Part shown: in pieces, positions 35,933 through 45,326 of the stretch
Layout: the number at the start of each line of letters is the position of its first letter
How positions within the stretch are numbered: position 1 is the stretch's first letter
Source: Pseudomonas putida
GTDB taxonomy: Bacteria > Pseudomonadota > Gammaproteobacteria > Pseudomonadales > Pseudomonadaceae
Assembly (NCBI RefSeq): GCF_005080685.1
Contig: NZ_CP039371.1
Location: forward strand, 4,278,001 to 4,342,000
DNA: 64,000 nucleotides
Direction: 5' to 3'
Notes under the pieces: model-generated
Told to the model about the DNA's origin: nothing
Database searches by the model: none
What the model saw: only the letters and a program-made list of their open reading frames with translations
Program-made: the position numbers and the translations under genes

Positions 35933-36310
35933 ATGAAACTCTCCCGTCGCTGCCTCCTTCCGCTGCCCCTGCTGCGGGCTACCTATGGAAAAGCCCTGTT
36001 CGGCGGCTTGGTGCTGCTGAGCTCGACGCTGGCCAGGGCTGACCTGCCGACCATGGAAGCGCCGTCCCGCGGCGAAGGCTCAGGCCTGATCGACACCATC
36101 AAAAACTATGCCTACGACGGCGGCATCCTGCTCGGTCTACTGATCGCTACCCTCGCCTTCCTTGGAGTGGCTTGGCACTCGCTTACCGTCTACGCCGACG
36201 TACAAAACCAGCGCAAGACCTGGAAGGACCTCGGTGCCGTGGTCGGCGTCGGTGCGCTGCTAGTGGTGGTGATCCTGTGGTTCCTCACCAAAGCCGCGAC
36301 GATCCTGTGA
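35933..36310 (+). CDS. Pilin-like ICE protein TIGR03745 (VirB2/TraA position)
   Basis: A 125-aa protein with an N-terminal signal-like segment ending around residue 36 (LVLLSSTLARADLP), then two hydrophobic helices (GGILLGLLIATLAFLGVAW and VGALLVVVILWFLTKAA) separated by a short basic loop. Size, topology and operon place fit the major pilin of the transfer apparatus. The ribosome-binding site GGAGAA lies 8 bases before the ATG. Confidence 0.85.
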   Translation: MKLSRRCLLPLPLLRATYGKALFGGLVLLSSTLARADLPTMEAPSRGEGSGLIDTIKNYAYDGGILLGLLIATLAFLGVAWHSLTVYADVQNQRKTWKDLGAVVGVGALLVVVILWFLTKAATIL

Positions 36311-36317
36311 GGTTGCC

Positions 36318-36719
36318 ATGTCAGACGTCCCTAGTACCCTCCCCGACGGCACGCTGACCTTTCTGCCGGAGCGCCTCAACCGCGACCCGGCCGTCCTGCG
36401 CGGTCTCACCAACGACGAGATGTGGGTCGCGCTGATCGTGGGTGCCGTACTGGGCCTGATTCTCGGCGCACCGCTGGCGGTGGCCACTGCCTCCATCGCC
36501 ACCCTCCCCACCTGCATGTTCCTGTGTATGGCGCTGGTACTGCTCGGTGGCGGCAAGCTGCTGCGTCGTGCCAAACGCGCCCGCCCCGAGACTTGGTTGT
36601 ATCGACGCCTTCAGTGGCAGTTGGCCGTGAACTGGGGCGTCGGCTCTCAGCTCCTGATACTGCACTCCGGCCCATGGACAGTCCGCCGTACGCGCCGACA
36701 TACGAGGTCCACCCCATGA
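36318..36719 (+). CDS. ICE membrane protein TIGR03750 (DUF3487)
   Basis: A 133-aa protein whose N-terminal segment TLTFLPERLNRDPAVLRGLT is diagnostic, followed by two close membrane helices (LIVGAVLGLILGAPLAVATA and TCMFLCMALVLLGGG) and a basic cytoplasmic tail. This layout resembles TraL/VirB3, which connects the pilus to the VirB4 ATPase. It overlaps the next gene by 4 bases. Confidence 0.86.
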   Translation: MSDVPSTLPDGTLTFLPERLNRDPAVLRGLTNDEMWVALIVGAVLGLILGAPLAVATASIATLPTCMFLCMALVLLGGGKLLRRAKRARPETWLYRRLQWQLAVNWGVGSQLLILHSGPWTVRRTRRHTRSTP

Positions 36720-37354
36720 GCCGCTTCCGCAACAAGGTGGATGCGCAGCAGGCGCATATCTTCAGCCTACGCCTGGCCGTAGCGATACTAGCGCTGCTGT
36801 GCAGTGGGCTCTGGTATGGCTGGCAGTCCGCACCGTCTGAACTGACCATTCACGTACCGCCGGATCTACGCTCCGGTAGCACGCGCAAATGGTGGGATGT
36901 TCCTCCCGAGAACATCTATGCCTTTGCCCTCTACATCTTCGGCCAACTGAACCGTTGGCCCACCGACGGCGAGGTCGACTACCACCGCGCGATCTTCGCC
37001 CTGCAGCCCTACCTGACACCGGCCTGCAAAACCTTTTTCGATGGCGACTTCGAGTACCGCAAGGCCGCCGGCGAACTGCGCGGCCGCGTGCGCGGTGTGT
37101 ACGAGGTACTGGGCCGCGGCTACAGCGATGATCCAGACCTACGGGTAAAGCAGTTGGATAAGCACAGCTGGCTGGTCAAGCTCGACCTGAATGCTGACGA
37201 ATACTACGCCGCCGAGCCAGTGAAGCGCGTGGTCGTGCGGTATCCCCTGCGCGTGGTGCGCTTCGATGTCGACCCTGAGCACAACAAGTGGGGCCTGGCC
37301 CTGGACTGCTACGAAGGCACACCGCAGAAGCTGACGCTGCCTGGAGGTGCATGA
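36716..37354 (+). CDS. ICE protein TIGR03746 (TraE/VirB8-like)
   Basis: A 212-aa inner-membrane protein with one N-terminal membrane helix (RLAVAILALLCSGLWYGW) and a periplasmic domain (IHVPPDLRSG, NIYAFALYIFGQLNRWP, YLTPACKTFFDGDFEYRK, VVVRYPLRVVRFDVDPEHN). Topology and size match TraE/VirB8-type assembly factors. It is coupled to both neighbours by 4-base overlaps. Confidence 0.88.
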   Translation: MSRFRNKVDAQQAHIFSLRLAVAILALLCSGLWYGWQSAPSELTIHVPPDLRSGSTRKWWDVPPENIYAFALYIFGQLNRWPTDGEVDYHRAIFALQPYLTPACKTFFDGDFEYRKAAGELRGRVRGVYEVLGRGYSDDPDLRVKQLDKHSWLVKLDLNADEYYAAEPVKRVVVRYPLRVVRFDVDPEHNKWGLALDCYEGTPQKLTLPGGA

Positions 37355-38160
37355 TGATGCGTGTCTTGATCCTGATGCTGGTCTCGGTCGCCGGATGGTG
37401 TTCAGCCGCAGCCGCCGTCGAGGTCAAATATTGGGACCGCCTGCCGCTGGCCGTGCCGCTGACAGTGGGTCAGGAACGTGTCCTGATGTTGGATGAAGAT
37501 GTCCGGGTCGGATTGCCCAGTGCGATCACCAACAAGCTGCGCGTGCAATCGGTGGGTGGGACGGTGTACCTGCGTGCGTCAGAAGCCATTCCCCCTACCC
37601 GCCTCCAGCTGCAGTCGGTGAAGTCGGGGGACATCATCTTGATCGATATCGAAGCGCTCGAAGGTAGCGAGTCACTTGAGCCGGTCAAGATCGTGGTCCA
37701 GGCGCAGACGCCGGACGTGGACACCAAGCCGGACGCAGCCCCTGCAGCCACGCCGGTACCAGTTGTGCTGACTCGGTATGCGGCGCAGAACCTGTATGCG
37801 CCTCTGCGTACCGTGGCGCCCTTGCCCGGAGTGCGTCGGGTCCCGCTGGGTGATTCCTCTGGATTCGGCACACTGCTGCCGACCGAGCACGTATCCGTTA
37901 AGGGGCTCGCGGCCTGGCGGCTGGGTGATTATTGGGTGACGGCGGTGAAGATCGTCAACCGTGGGCCAGGCAAGATCACCCTGGACCCGCGTCACTTGCA
38001 GGCCACCCTGTATGCCGCCACCTTCCAGCACGAGTACCTGGGGCACACCGGCACACCTGAAGACACCACCGTGGCGTACCTCGTCACCCGCGGCGGCGAC
38101 CTGAAGCACGCACTGCTGCTGCCACCACCTGCACCGGAGGCCGCCGATCATGAAAGCTAA
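37351..38160 (+). CDS. ICE protein TIGR03749 (TraK/VirB9-like)
   Basis: A 269-aa secreted protein with signal peptide to about residue 22 (LILMLVSVAGWCSAAAA). The mature part is beta-rich (VKYWDRLPLAVPLTVGQERV, VGGTVYLRASEAIPP, GDIILIDIEAL), with a Pro/Ala linker near residue 130 and a C-terminal domain containing WVTAVKIVNRG. It corresponds to the outer-membrane core component TraK/VirB9. Three ATGs in a row follow GGAGG, so the start may be 37351, 37354 or 37357. Confidence 0.87.
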   Translation: MMMRVLILMLVSVAGWCSAAAAVEVKYWDRLPLAVPLTVGQERVLMLDEDVRVGLPSAITNKLRVQSVGGTVYLRASEAIPPTRLQLQSVKSGDIILIDIEALEGSESLEPVKIVVQAQTPDVDTKPDAAPAATPVPVVLTRYAAQNLYAPLRTVAPLPGVRRVPLGDSSGFGTLLPTEHVSVKGLAAWRLGDYWVTAVKIVNRGPGKITLDPRHLQATLYAATFQHEYLGHTGTPEDTTVAYLVTRGGDLKHALLLPPPAPEAADHES

Positions 38161-39658
38161 CGGCTTGCTGAAATGGCTGGTACCAGCAGTCCTGCTGGGG
38201 ATTGTGCTGATCATCGGTAGATCCTGGATGGCGGCGCCGGATGGACAACCTGCCCACGACCCCGAGAACACCGCACTCAGCCCTGACCAGGCCAAGGCAC
38301 TCGGCATCGCTGGCGACACGCCGCGCGACACCGTGGCGACGCTGATTGGCCAGGTCAAGGCGATGCGCAGCGAGATGCTGTCGCTGAAGAAAGGCAACGA
38401 AACCCTGCAGACTGAGAACAACCGGCTGCGCACGCGCGAAGGCAATATCGACAGCCGGATCCAGAGCACGCTGAGCAGTGTCACCCAACAAGTCACCGAG
38501 CAGCGCCAGCAGGCCAACGTTGCTCGGCAGAAGGCCGAGCAACAGCACCGCGAGACCCAGGGTTTGCTGTCCCGACTCAAGGACCAGCTCACCAGCAAGC
38601 CGGCAGCAAAGTCCGATGTACCCGCGGGCTTCGGTCTCGAGCCGGGTGACGAGCAACAATTCTCCGGAGCCCAACCGTCAGCGGATGCGGTGCAGTGGGT
38701 CGAGCCTTCCAATGCACGTGCCGGCCAGGAGGGGGCCAGCAAAGCGGAGGGGCCGTTGTCGTCTCTGACGTCGAAGTTCAAGGATCTGCATGGCCTGGAC
38801 AACAACGCCATCGACCGGAGCCAAGACCATCTGCGCGCCGTGGCCAAGGGCAAGCGCGACCTGGAAAACACCCAGGATCGGGCCGAAGGCGCCAAGCCGG
38901 TCTACACCATCCCCGAGAACTCGACCCTGATGGGCTCGATCGCCATGACTGCCCTGCTTGGCCGGGTGCCGGTGGACGGCACGGTGAATGATCCCTACCC
39001 GTTCAAGGTGCTGGTGGGACCGGATAACCTCACCGCCAACGGCATCGACCTGCCGGACGTGGTCGGTGCTGTCATGAGCGGTACCGCGGCCGGTGACTGG
39101 ACCTTGTCCTGCGTGCGCGGCCAGGTCGAGTCGATGACCTTTGTCTTCAGCGACGGCACCGTTCGCACGGTGCCGCAGCCACAGAAGGTGGTCAGTCGCA
39201 ACCGCAGCAGCGCACAGACCTCGGACACCGAAAAAATCCGCGGGGGCCTGGGCTACATCTCCGACCCTTACGGCATTCCCTGCATCGCCGGCGAGCGCCG
39301 CTCCAATGCCCAGCAGTACCTGGGCAGCCAGAGCCTGATCACCGCAGCCGGCGCCGGCTTCGCCGCAGCGCTGGGCAGCGAACAGACCAACACCTCGTTC
39401 ATCAACTCGGCCAGCGGCAGCTTGGGGCTGAGCCAGAACAGTGGCAACAGCGCGCTGAACTCGGTCATCAGCGGTGGCATCGGCGACATTCGTGACTGGG
39501 TCAACAAGCTCTACGGCGAAGCCTTTGCCGCCATCTACGTTCCGCCCGGGGCCAAAGTGGCCTTGCACCTAGATCACGAAATCAGCATCGACTACGAACC
39601 CAAAGGCCGGAGAGTGAATCATGAACGCCCATCCGTTTCGGTACTGGACCTGGATTAG
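38150..39658 (+). CDS. ICE protein TIGR03752 (TraB/VirB10-like)
   Basis: A 502-aa protein spanning the envelope. It has one N-terminal membrane helix (WLVPAVLLGIVLIIGRSW) and a long periplasmic coiled coil at about 60-145. A disordered linker precedes the beta-barrel-type C-terminal domain (VYTIPENSTLMGSIAMTALL, ANGIDLPDVVGAVMSG, IYVPPGAKVALHLDHEI). The latter segments match TraB/VirB10 core proteins. It overlaps TIGR03749 by 11 bases and TIGR03751 by 38 bases. Confidence 0.9.
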   Translation: MKANGLLKWLVPAVLLGIVLIIGRSWMAAPDGQPAHDPENTALSPDQAKALGIAGDTPRDTVATLIGQVKAMRSEMLSLKKGNETLQTENNRLRTREGNIDSRIQSTLSSVTQQVTEQRQQANVARQKAEQQHRETQGLLSRLKDQLTSKPAAKSDVPAGFGLEPGDEQQFSGAQPSADAVQWVEPSNARAGQEGASKAEGPLSSLTSKFKDLHGLDNNAIDRSQDHLRAVAKGKRDLENTQDRAEGAKPVYTIPENSTLMGSIAMTALLGRVPVDGTVNDPYPFKVLVGPDNLTANGIDLPDVVGAVMSGTAAGDWTLSCVRGQVESMTFVFSDGTVRTVPQPQKVVSRNRSSAQTSDTEKIRGGLGYISDPYGIPCIAGERRSNAQQYLGSQSLITAAGAGFAAALGSEQTNTSFINSASGSLGLSQNSGNSALNSVISGGIGDIRDWVNKLYGEAFAAIYVPPGAKVALHLDHEISIDYEPKGRRVNHERPSVSVLDLD

Positions 39659-40037
39659 CCTGCTGCTGTCCCTACTTCTGGCAGGCTGCACCACCAGCAA
39701 GGATGAGATGCTGCCCCACGGCGACCACACCATGCTGGATATCTGGAACAGCGGTGGCACCGTCGGCACGCAGCAGTTGCAAGAGGCCCGCGGTGAGCTG
39801 CGCCGGCCGGTTCTCGATCCCGAGCGTCTGATCAAGGACCAAAGTGCCTACACTCGTACGGCCGCCAACGAGATCCGCGCTCAGTTCCCACGCCTGCCCA
39901 ACCCTGACCTGGTGATGTACGTCTATCCGCACCTGGCCGGTACCCAACAGGCACCCGTGCCTGGCTACTCGACCGTGTTCCCGTTGTACGAGAAGGTCCA
40001 GTACGCGCTGCCCGGCGAACGCCTGGACGATCTGTGA
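39621..40037 (+). CDS. ICE lipoprotein TIGR03751 (TraV/VirB7-like)
   Basis: A 138-aa lipoprotein with signal WISLLLSLLLAGC and the mature end starting at Cys22, typical of the outer-membrane core lipoprotein of transfer systems. The conserved middle region is YTRTAANEIRAQFPRLPNPD and the C-terminus GYSTVFPLYEKVQYALPGE. Its start lies inside the VirB10-like gene, and its TGA shares a base with the ATG of the VirB4-like gene. Confidence 0.87.
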   Translation: MNAHPFRYWTWISLLLSLLLAGCTTSKDEMLPHGDHTMLDIWNSGGTVGTQQLQEARGELRRPVLDPERLIKDQSAYTRTAANEIRAQFPRLPNPDLVMYVYPHLAGTQQAPVPGYSTVFPLYEKVQYALPGERLDDL

Positions 40038-42778
40038 TGGATGAGGATGCCGATCGCACCCCACCGCGCTGGAAGCCCTGGCGCGCGGCGCAGCGTCGGC
40101 GCGCAACACGTGCAGACGAGGCTGCGCAGTACGCGCACTACCCCAGCTTCACCGACCACTTGCCTTGGGTCGAATACCTCGAGGAGGAACAGTGCTTTCT
40201 GCTCGACGACAACCGCTCGGTGGGCGCCGTGTTCGAATTGCAGCCGATCGGCACCGAGGGCCGCGAGCCCGAGTGGCTGATGGCGGCGCGCGATGCGTTG
40301 GAAGATGCGCTGCAGGACAGTTTCGATGAGCTTGATCAAGCGCCCTGGGTGGTCCAGTTCTTCTGCCAGGACGACAGTGATTTTTCCCCGTACTTGGAGC
40401 GCCTGGGGCAGTACGTTGCACCCCGGGCGACAGGCACACCGTTCACCACCGCCTTCCTCACGTCGATTCGGCGTCACCTTGGCGCCATTGCCAAGCCCGG
40501 CGGACTGTTTGACGACCCTGTTGTGTCGCACCTGCCTTGGCGCGGCAGCAATCGACGGATTCGGCTAGTGGTCTATCGCTGGCTCGGTGACCAGGCCGAC
40601 GACGAAGGGCAAAACCCTGCTCAGTTGCTGGGAAGGACCTGTGACCGCCTGATGGCCTCGTTGCAGGCCTGCGGGGTCAATCCTCGTCGGCTGAATGGGC
40701 GTGACTTCTACGCGTGGTTGCTGCCTTGGTTCAACCCGGCCCCCACCCTCACTGGCGAATCGCCGGCGGCGTTCTATCAGCGCGTCCCCTTCACAGAGAC
40801 CCATGACGGCGATGGGCTGTCACTGCCATTCGACCACGACTTTGCCGAACGGCTGTTCTTCCACGAGCCGCGCTCGAACATCGAGCAGGGGCTGTGGTAC
40901 TTCGATCGGCAGCCACACGCGGTGATGGTGGTCGACAAACTGCGCAGGCCGCCCCATATCGGCCAGCTGACCGGCGAGACCCGCAAGGGCGAGGCGCTCA
41001 ATGCCTTGTTCGATCAACTACCCGAGCAGGCCATCCTCAGCCTGACCTTGGTGATTACGCCCCAAGATGTGCTTGAGGAGCAGCTCAACCGCCTGGCGCG
41101 CAAAGCCATCGGTGAAAACCTGGCCTCGACCCAGACCCGCCAGGACGTGGAAGAGGCCCGCGCACTGATCGGCCGCCAGCACAAGCTGTACCGCGGTACC
41201 CTGGCCTTGTACCTGCGCGGCGCCGATGAACAACAATTGCGCCAGCGCTCGATCCAGGCGGCCAATGTACTGCTCGGTGCCGGCCTGCAGCCGGTGCGTG
41301 AGGGCGATGAAGTGGCCGCGTGCAACAGCTACCTGCGCTGGCTGCCGATGGTCTACAACCCCGCACGCGACAAGCGCAACTGGTACACTCGGTTGCTGTT
41401 TGCCCAGCATGTTGCCAACCTGCTGCCGCTGTGGGGACGCAGCATCGGTACCGGCAATCCGGGAATCACCTTCTTCAACCGAGGTGGCGCTCCGCTATCG
41501 TTCGATCCCTTGTCACGCTTCGACCGTTCCATGAATGGTCACCTGCTGTTGTTCGGCCCGACCGGCGCCGGCAAGTCGGCCACCTTGGTTTCTATCCTGA
41601 TGCAGGTCATGGCCGTGTACCGGCCTCGGCTGTTCATTGTCGAAGCCGGCAACTCCTTTGGCCTGCAGGGCGACTACTTCGCCACCCTCGGTTTGACCGT
41701 CAACAAGGTCCAACTGAAACCGGGCAGCGGCTTGAGCCTGGCTCCCTTCGCCGATGCCCGCCGGCTGATCGAACGCCCCGACCAGGTCGCCAGTCTGTCG
41801 ACCGAAGACCTGGATGAAGACGCTTCGGGCAGTGAAGAGCAACGCGATGTGCTGGGCGAGCTGGAGATCACCGCCCGCCTGATGATCACCGGGGGCGAAG
41901 CCAAGGAAGAAGCGCGACTGACCCGGGCAGACCGCAGCCTGATTCGCGAGTGCATCCTCGACGCCGCCAGGCAGTGTGCGGCCCGCGGCCAGCAGGTCAT
42001 GACGCGCCATGTCCGTGATGCGCTTCGCACGGTGGCCAGCGACGCCCACCTGCCCGACAAGCGTCGCGAGCGGGCTCAGGAAATGGCCGAGTCCATCGAC
42101 CTGTTCTGCCAGGGCTTTGAGGGTGCGCTATTTGATCGGCCTGGCACCCCTTGGCCGGAAAGCGATGTCACGATCGTCGACCTCGCCACCTATGCCCGCG
42201 AGGGCTATGAAGCGCAGATGTCGATCAGCTACATCAGCCTGATGAACACGGTGAACAACCTTGCCGAACGCGACCAATACCTCGGTCGCCCGATCATCAT
42301 GGTCACCGACGAAGGCCACATCATCACCAAGAACCCGCTGTTGGCACCTTTCGTGGTCAAAGGCACCAAAATGTGGCGCAAGCTCGGCGCCTGGTTCTGG
42401 TTGGCAACGCAAAACCTGGCCGACTTCCCCGACGCGGCGCAGACCATGCTCAACATGATCGAGTGGTGGATCTGCCTGAACATGCCGCCGGCGGAGATCG
42501 AAGAGATCGCGCGCTTCAAGAAACTCACGCCAGCACAGAAGACCCTGCTCCTGTCGGCGAGCAAAGCCTCGGGTAAATACACCGAGGGGGTAGTCTTGTC
42601 GAAGCAACTGGAGACGCTATTTCGCGCAGTTCCGCCGAGCCTGTACCTCGCCCTGGCCATGACCGAGCCCGAGGAAAAGGCTCAACGCTGGCGGCTGATG
42701 GAAGCGCATCAGCTGTCCGAGCTGGAGGCTGCGCTGCAGATTGCGGCGGAAATCGACCGCCTGCGGGGCATGTCCTGA
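40037..42778 (+). CDS. Conjugative ATPase TIGR03744 (TraC/VirB4-like)
   Basis: A 913-aa cytoplasmic ATPase that powers pilus assembly and substrate transfer. The N-terminal TraC-type domain has DHLPWVEYLEEEQCFLLDD. The motor domain has Walker A GPTGAGKSA at about 507-515, and Walker B-like IIMVTDEGHII near 754 with the following AWFWLATQNLADFP. Only the start at 40037 is plausible, because the previous gene stops there (TGATG overlap). The length is as expected for this family. No lesion is seen. Confidence 0.93.
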   Translation: MDEDADRTPPRWKPWRAAQRRRATRADEAAQYAHYPSFTDHLPWVEYLEEEQCFLLDDNRSVGAVFELQPIGTEGREPEWLMAARDALEDALQDSFDELDQAPWVVQFFCQDDSDFSPYLERLGQYVAPRATGTPFTTAFLTSIRRHLGAIAKPGGLFDDPVVSHLPWRGSNRRIRLVVYRWLGDQADDEGQNPAQLLGRTCDRLMASLQACGVNPRRLNGRDFYAWLLPWFNPAPTLTGESPAAFYQRVPFTETHDGDGLSLPFDHDFAERLFFHEPRSNIEQGLWYFDRQPHAVMVVDKLRRPPHIGQLTGETRKGEALNALFDQLPEQAILSLTLVITPQDVLEEQLNRLARKAIGENLASTQTRQDVEEARALIGRQHKLYRGTLALYLRGADEQQLRQRSIQAANVLLGAGLQPVREGDEVAACNSYLRWLPMVYNPARDKRNWYTRLLFAQHVANLLPLWGRSIGTGNPGITFFNRGGAPLSFDPLSRFDRSMNGHLLLFGPTGAGKSATLVSILMQVMAVYRPRLFIVEAGNSFGLQGDYFATLGLTVNKVQLKPGSGLSLAPFADARRLIERPDQVASLSTEDLDEDASGSEEQRDVLGELEITARLMITGGEAKEEARLTRADRSLIRECILDAARQCAARGQQVMTRHVRDALRTVASDAHLPDKRRERAQEMAESIDLFCQGFEGALFDRPGTPWPESDVTIVDLATYAREGYEAQMSISYISLMNTVNNLAERDQYLGRPIIMVTDEGHIITKNPLLAPFVVKGTKMWRKLGAWFWLATQNLADFPDAAQTMLNMIEWWICLNMPPAEIEEIARFKKLTPAQKTLLLSASKASGKYTEGVVLSKQLETLFRAVPPSLYLALAMTEPEEKAQRWRLMEAHQLSELEAALQIAAEIDRLRGMS

Positions 42779-42999
42779 ACCTCGGAACACACGATGTTCT
42801 GGGCCTGCTGATCAATAAAAATCGACAGGAGTACATTTGTACTCAATCGGTGATTTAGGACAGATTGCTGTCCTGATCCTGCCGGCTGAAGAAACCGAAC
42901 GTACGAGTCTCGGTTTGTCCGTCCCCCTCATTAGCCTGATCCGCGATGCTGCAACTCGGCGCATGGATGCACACCGTTGTCCCTTGCCGAGCGCTGCCG
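42779..42999 (+). other. Atypical spacer where TIGR03757 is usually found
   Basis: No convincing gene lies here. Related ICEs usually have a TIGR03757 (about 140 aa, thioredoxin-like) gene between the VirB4-like and TraU-like genes. The spacer holds two inverted repeats, GAGTAC-ATTT-GTACTC (42829-42844) and GGACA-GATTGC-TGTCC (42858-42873). A TTG-started frame from 42837 has no family resemblance. Confidence 0.5.
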
Positions 43000-43971
43000 A
43001 TGAACCTGATTACCCCATGCCGAACGCCACAGCCGAAGAAACCTGGCCGAGGTCGCGCCTTTCTCGCGATCGCGTTGCTCATGGCTGCCGAGCAGTGCCT
43101 GGCGCTGACCACCCCCGCCATCATTGCCTCAGTCAGATCACTGCAGTGTCTGGAGTACCGCGTCGTCGGGGTCTGCTATTGGCTGCTGTGCACGCCCTTC
43201 GGCTGCACGGTGCGAACCTCGCCCAAGATTCGCCACTTCATTCCCGAGCTAGTGGTGTCGAGCTATTCCGACACCGGCAGCAACCCCTGGAGCGAGATGT
43301 CTGCCCTGTCGGCACCGACGCCCATGGCGCAAGGCGGGGGCAACCTGATCACGCCCTCGGCGCAGCGCAACAACCTGCCCCGTTTCAAGAATGTCGACGG
43401 CATCGGGCATCCCGGCGGCGCTGCCCTGACGGCCCTGGCCAACAGCTTCGGCTATGCGTGTCCGAGTGGAGCGGTGCCGCTTGCGCCCTACTACCTCAGC
43501 ACGCTTGATCCGCTGGCGTGGCGCCACGCCCTTCCCGAGTCCGTGTACCCGCAGGCGCTTGTCCCGGGCGTGCGCGAGATCGGGAGCCAGGCCCTCGGCA
43601 ACATGTGGGGCAGCGTCTATCCACGGCAAGGCTTCCTGGTACAGCCCGACGACTTCAAGGCCGCTGCGGTGATGGCGCAGCGCGCCAGTGACTTCATCAC
43701 CCGCGTAGGCCAACCCCATGTGTATCTGCCGCTGCAGCCGATGCCAGCTCCCGGTTACTGGCCGCCGCAGCCGGTGATGGAGAACAACCTCAACAACCAC
43801 CGCTGGCAGTTGCTCGCACCGATGGTGCAGACCACCTGCGCCATCTTCCCCAGCCCAAAGATCCAGAGTGCCGAGGGCGCCTACGCCTGGTCGCTGTGGC
43901 GCCCGTACAGGTGCTGCCAACGCATGGGCCAGACCTTCCTATTCAGCATCGATTTTGATGGAGGCCAGTGA
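43000..43971 (+). CDS. ICE protein TIGR03756 (TraU-like)
   Basis: A 323-aa secreted Cys-rich protein of the TraU type. It has a signal sequence FLAIALLMAAEQCLA, then SLQCLEYRVVGVCYWLLCTP and PFGCTVRTSPKIRHFIP, and the C-terminal LWRPYRCCQRMGQTFLFSID. It assists mating-pair formation in the periplasm, with disulfides likely. The ATG at 43000 gives a sensible signal peptide. Longer frames begin in the spacer. The stop overlaps the next start (TGATG). Confidence 0.85.
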   Translation: MNLITPCRTPQPKKPGRGRAFLAIALLMAAEQCLALTTPAIIASVRSLQCLEYRVVGVCYWLLCTPFGCTVRTSPKIRHFIPELVVSSYSDTGSNPWSEMSALSAPTPMAQGGGNLITPSAQRNNLPRFKNVDGIGHPGGAALTALANSFGYACPSGAVPLAPYYLSTLDPLAWRHALPESVYPQALVPGVREIGSQALGNMWGSVYPRQGFLVQPDDFKAAAVMAQRASDFITRVGQPHVYLPLQPMPAPGYWPPQPVMENNLNNHRWQLLAPMVQTTCAIFPSPKIQSAEGAYAWSLWRPYRCCQRMGQTFLFSIDFDGGQ

Positions 43972-45326
43972 TGAACACCCTCTCGATCGGGTTGGTATGT
44001 CTCTTCGTTTGCACCGTCGGCCACGCCGCCGAGAGTGGCTACCACCTGGGCGACCAGGCCCAGGTGTTGGACGACCGGGTGATGTACACCATCGGTGGCG
44101 GGTCGGCGGCGGGCGCGCCGTCCTCGCTCTACCGTCCCAGCGGACTCGGAGTGGGCCTGTCCTGGCGGGCAAACATGATGTGCGGAAACATGAACCTCTC
44201 CAACACCCTGCAGAACCAGCTCAACGGTGCCACCCAGGGTTTCCAGCAGATCATGGGCAACGTCATCCAGAACGCCACCCAGGCGGTGATGTCGCTGCCG
44301 GCAATGATCATCCAGCGCGCCAACCCCGGGCTGTACGAGCTGCTGAGCAACGGCGTGCTGCAGGGGCGCATCGACTTTGACCGGTCAAAGCTCACCTGCC
44401 AGGCGATGGCGGCGAAGATGGCTGACAAGGTGGACCAGGCCGGTTGGGGGGCACTGGCGAAGAACCAGGAAATGCAGCACAACCTGGAGCAGTCCGACGG
44501 TGATGCCGTGACTGCGGTAAAGGACACCGAATCGAACAACGGCAACAACGGGGTCAGCTGGGTCGGCGGGCAAAAAGCCGGCGGTCATGGCCAGGCGCCG
44601 ATCCGGGTGACCTCGGACGTGGTCAAAGCGGGCTACAACCTGCTGCACAACCGCTCAGTCGAAGACACCTCGGCCGTCGGCTCGAGTTGTCAGAACGGCG
44701 CGATCTGCCAGGCCTGGGCGAGCCCCGAGGAGGCTGCCGAATGGGCCGCTCGCGTGCTCGGCGAAACCGAGGTGGAGACCTGTGACGATTGCGAGACGCT
44801 GCGCGTGAGCGCGGGCGCCGGTCTTACGCCACTGATCCAGGAAACCTACACGCAGCATCTTGAGGGCTTGCAGCGCATGCTGTCGGGCGCAGAGGAGCCC
44901 ACGCCAGAAAACCTCGGTAAAGTCTCCAGCCCGTTGCTGCAGGTCTCGCGCGGCGTCATCGAGGGCCTGCGCGATGACCCTGATCAGAACCTATTGGCCC
45001 GACGTTTGGCCAGCGAGACCGCGTTGTCGAGCGTGATCTACAAGGCGATGCTGCTGCAGCGCACGTTGCTGGCCGGTAGCCGTGAACCCAATGTGGCGTC
45101 GGCGCAGCCCGCCACTACCGCCCTCAACAGTAACGTCGAAACGCTGGAGCGCGAGATCCGCCTGCTGCAAACGGAGTTGCAAGTGCGCCAAGCGCTGGCC
45201 ACCAATACCGCCAGCCTGGTCCTTGATCGCCACGCCGGTGGCGCCGATGCCTCACGCAATATCGACCAGCGCGATCCACGCCCAGACCGCCTGCAGCGAG
45301 CGAATCAGGGAAGGAGCACGCCATGA
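43971..45326 (+). CDS. ICE protein TIGR03755 (TraH-like position)
   Basis: A 451-aa exported protein with a signal peptide to about residue 20 (LVCLFVCTVGHAA). Motifs include YTIGGGSAAGAPSSLYRPSG, MMCGNMNLSNTLQNQLNG, and paired cysteines in SKLTCQAMA, SSCQNGAICQAW and ETCDDCETL. A coiled coil is predicted near the C-terminus (NVETLEREIRLLQTELQ). It belongs to the TIGR03755 class that accompanies TraU and TraG in mating-pair assembly. Confidence 0.88.
   Translation: MNTLSIGLVCLFVCTVGHAAESGYHLGDQAQVLDDRVMYTIGGGSAAGAPSSLYRPSGLGVGLSWRANMMCGNMNLSNTLQNQLNGATQGFQQIMGNVIQNATQAVMSLPAMIIQRANPGLYELLSNGVLQGRIDFDRSKLTCQAMAAKMADKVDQAGWGALAKNQEMQHNLEQSDGDAVTAVKDTESNNGNNGVSWVGGQKAGGHGQAPIRVTSDVVKAGYNLLHNRSVEDTSAVGSSCQNGAICQAWASPEEAAEWAARVLGETEVETCDDCETLRVSAGAGLTPLIQETYTQHLEGLQRMLSGAEEPTPENLGKVSSPLLQVSRGVIEGLRDDPDQNLLARRLASETALSSVIYKAMLLQRTLLAGSREPNVASAQPATTALNSNVETLEREIRLLQTELQVRQALATNTASLVLDRHAGGADASRNIDQRDPRPDRLQRANQGRSTP

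Noticed and set aside
42837..43508. 223-aa frame overlapping the TraU-like gene
   Set aside because: Most of it is the wrong frame of a recognised TraU-like gene, and its start is a TTG in the spacer.
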